Positions 61,915 to 64,000 of a DNA stretch of 64,000 nucleotides are shown here, piece after piece. The notes under the pieces were generated by a model. It was not told the DNA's origin, made no database searches, and saw nothing but the letters and a program-made list of their open reading frames with translations. Made by a program: the position numbers and the translations under genes. How positions within the stretch are numbered: the stretch's first letter is position 1; each line of letters opens with the position of its first letter. This DNA is from Capitella teleta (lineage: Eukaryota; Annelida; Polychaeta; Capitellidae), in assembly GCA_000328365.1 (NCBI GenBank), contig KB306977.1, positions 95,918 through 159,917 of the forward strand, given 5' to 3'.

Positions 61915-62847
61915 GATGGAATAATTTAGATGCAGCACTTCTTCATAATGTTCTGCTCGATTAACATCTAATTTCCATTAAAACTTATTCAGATGCTCCA
62001 CTCAACCTCCTGTGGTCGCCATTTGTAAACTATTCGTGAAACCAAGATCGGAGAATCTTCGGTATTTTCCGGACTAAGCGATAATATAATATGACGGGAA
62101 AACCCGAAGATTTTCAGACTACAGACCGGAAGCTGGTTTTTGAGCGGTATTTGAGAAAATTTCGATTGTTGTTACATTTAGTTATACTTTTAAATAGTTT
62201 TAGTGGATTATTTTCCCATCAATTTTTTAACATCTCAATTATTTATTAGCTTTGAAGCATAATATTGCTATCTTGCCCCGTAAAATATCATCAATTTATG
62301 TCAGGCTGTCTCATCTAACTCAATTTGGATATAGGCCTTGACCTCTTGACCTCTTGAGTCAACAACAAAACTGTTATCTGGTTATATCTGTAATAATAGC
62401 AATAATAAATAATTCAATGCCTATCCTCCCATCCTTTTCCTCATCAACCAACCCAACCCTTCCTTTTCCTCATCAACCAACCCAACCCTTCCCCTTACTA
62501 AGTTACTGACCTAACGAAGACTAGACTACTAGTAGTAGTACTAGTGTGTCTAGTCCATATTCTCAAACTTCAAAGGACTTGACAGTTGACTTGGAGACTA
62601 AAAGGACTGACATCCTTAGTAAGTTAGTGCCTATCTCCCATTTGTTATTGCCCAAAGTGACCAGTGGTGTCATCATGCCGTGAGAGTCAATAATAATTAT
62701 TGTCCGCCACATGATTAACAATGGGGAAGAAGTAGCTCTTGGTCAATATCCCGGGGCTGGGAATTACTTAAACTCTGGCGCTTAGTGAAGATAGTAGCTA
62801 AAAATAAGTGTTTCTCTGTGTGCATCTGCAGTCAGTGACGTTGCAGC
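61915..62847. promoter_or_regulatory. divergent promoter interval, KIF6 and MIS18BP1
   Basis: The two start codons are 933 bases apart on opposite strands. The interval contains a 29-base unit duplicated in tandem at 62432-62489 and no supported exon. No canonical RFX X-box was found by eye next to KIF6. Confidence 0.45.
62432..62489. repeat. 29-base tandem duplication
   Basis: Two exact head-to-tail copies of a C/T-rich 29-base unit starting TCCTTTTCCTCATCAACCAA lie between KIF6 and the MIS18BP1 homologue. Confidence 0.9.
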
Positions 62848-64000
62848 ATGTTAAGACCTCAGCCTTTGCTGCCCTTTGCACAGGCACAGGAAGAGTTTGA
62901 ACGCATTTATGAAGAAAATCCTGTCTGCAAGGTTTGTCTTTAACTAAGGGAACTTTTCAGAGGTCTTAAAATATATTTTTTGCTGCAGTGGTTGGAGAAA
63001 AAGATTGAGCAGCGTGCCTCCACGCGTGTCTCTCCTGCCGTGTCCACCCCCGCCATGGCTGTGCGCTCAACCAGCAGGCGCTCCGATCTCCTCCAGAGCC
63101 CCCCTGCTGAGTTGTTTCAGCAAATAAAGGCTGAGAAGCTGAGACGACTGTCGATGCAACCCAAACTGAAGCCGGCTTCATCCCCTGCCATCAGACAGCC
63201 TCCGGAACGGAACCTCATGCACTCATTCAAAGTGCTCCAAGAATCCACAAATAATAAACGCCACGATGAAGCTGGATGGAATACGGAAAAGAGAGTGGAA
63301 AGCCAAGTGTTATCTTATAAGGAAGATGAGAACAGAATGTCTGATGATAAGGAAGATGAGAACAGGATGTCTGATGATGCTCAAAAGCGAGAGAAGGAGG
63401 AGGAAGCCAGGGATTTGTCAGTTGCTGCCGACAGCCTCATCGCCAGCATTGACGTTGCTCTCAAACGAGACTCCTGCTCCTCTCTCAGAAGAAGTTGTCG
63501 TCTGCAAATGCAGGATTCACGCAAAAACAGCGCCAAAACCAGCCCGCCTTTGAGCAGCAAAATGAAGGCTTCCAAAAGTTCTCCAAAAAGGACGAGTGTT
63601 TCGATTAGAACGGCGGAACCTGCGGTGGTCTGCATTGGTGAGGCGTTATCTTTTTATCATGGCTTTTTCCCTACTCGCCGTTGTTCATTCTCCTCAGAGC
63701 AAACTGTGAATCCTGCTGAAACAGCAGATTCACAAGCGGACGAAGCACTGTTCTCGGGTGATGAAGAACCCACGAAGAGAGACGCTGTTCTGGAAGAGTG
63801 GAGCATTCGCTTGGTGAAGAAGGGTGTGGTTGTCGATGGACATCTAAGGTCAGTGAACCCTGCTCTTTTTGTGTAGGCGTGAATCGTTCTCTTAGGGGAC
63901 ATGCACATGATGACCTCTGGCACTCTTCTGTCGTCTCAAAATGCCTGTCGCCCAAGGTCATCGTGACATCGCAAGGATCAAAGTACACACTGTGCGGTTC
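62848..64000 (+). CDS. MIS18BP1: SANTA-domain centromere protein (MIS18BP1/KNL2 homologue), 5' part
   Basis: MIS18BP1/KNL2 recruits the Mis18-HJURP machinery that loads CENP-A at centromeres. Exons 62848-62931, 62989-63637, 63698-63848 and 63896-64000 join in frame. The protein starts MLRPQPLLPFAQAQEEFERI, then a long charged, Ser/Lys-rich disordered region. The SANTA domain begins at about residue 276: LEEWSIRLVKKGVVVDGHLR joined to DDLWHSSVVSKCLSPKVIV and GSKYTLCG, matching the W...veG...W.S..i......SG..Y.L.G pattern. The Myb/SANT part expected downstream lies outside the window. A ten-residue repeat KEDENRMSDD occurs twice in tandem (63313-63378). Identification rests mainly on SANTA, so another SANTA protein is possible. 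Confidence 0.8.

Noticed and set aside
61915-62847. RFX X-box for the ciliary gene KIF6
   Set aside because: The best candidate (GTCGCCATTTGTAAAC) does not keep the second half-site consensus.

Overview
The window is nuclear DNA of an animal. All confidently identified genes are animal or eukaryotic families with many introns (GT-AG, mostly about 45-65 bases, plus a few of several kilobases). Intergenic DNA is AT-rich and holds microsatellites, minisatellites, a small TTAA-flanked inverted-repeat element and a tRNA-derived SINE. Very short introns combined with metazoan genes such as LYST, ZFYVE26, KIF6 and MIS18BP1 would fit an early-branching marine invertebrate, perhaps a sponge. That assignment is an inference and I cannot name the species. 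A 50-base run of N marks an assembly gap. I recognise no virus-like element, CRISPR array, rRNA gene or intact tRNA gene.

Layout from left to right. Positions 1-7942 are mostly non-coding, with weak minus-strand exons near 1.2-1.7 kb, a 448-base MITE-like element (2442-2889), the last two exons of an unrecognised membrane protein (3299-3750, minus) and a retroposon-like tail. A LYST homologue (plus) runs from 8241 to 29054 and includes a 6.3 kb intron. A DDHD1 phospholipase homologue (minus, 30779-37410) stands head-to-head with a ZFYVE26/spastizin homologue (plus, 37765-49896). A GTPBP2 homologue (minus, 50547-53294) follows. Next is an intronless gene for a small protein made of two Sin3-type PAH domains (plus, 54895-55680). 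A KIF6 kinesin homologue (minus, 56781-61914) is followed by the 5' part of a SANTA-domain MIS18BP1/KNL2 homologue (plus, from 62848), which is cut by the window end.

Neighbouring genes alternate strand along the whole window (- + - + - + - +), so each pair is either head-to-head or tail-to-tail. Three genes act on lysosomes and membrane lipids: LYST in lysosome size and trafficking, DDHD1 as a phosphatidic-acid-preferring phospholipase A1, and ZFYVE26 in lysosome reformation. DDHD1 and ZFYVE26 share a 354-base promoter interval. The rest are housekeeping, ciliary or chromosomal: GTPBP2 in ribosome-associated quality control, KIF6 in cilia, the PAH protein probably in chromatin, and MIS18BP1 in centromere loading.

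The most notable points are five: the PAH-only intronless gene; a LYST N-terminal extension encoded by two far-upstream exons and preceded by two minimal upstream ORFs; a His-rich motif in LYST shared with the human protein; a GC-AG intron next to a 27-base exon in GTPBP2; and gene linkage that recalls human 14q (MIS18BP1, DDHD1, ZFYVE26) and 6p21 (KIF6, GTPBP2). Human protein comparisons and map positions are from memory, not from a database search.
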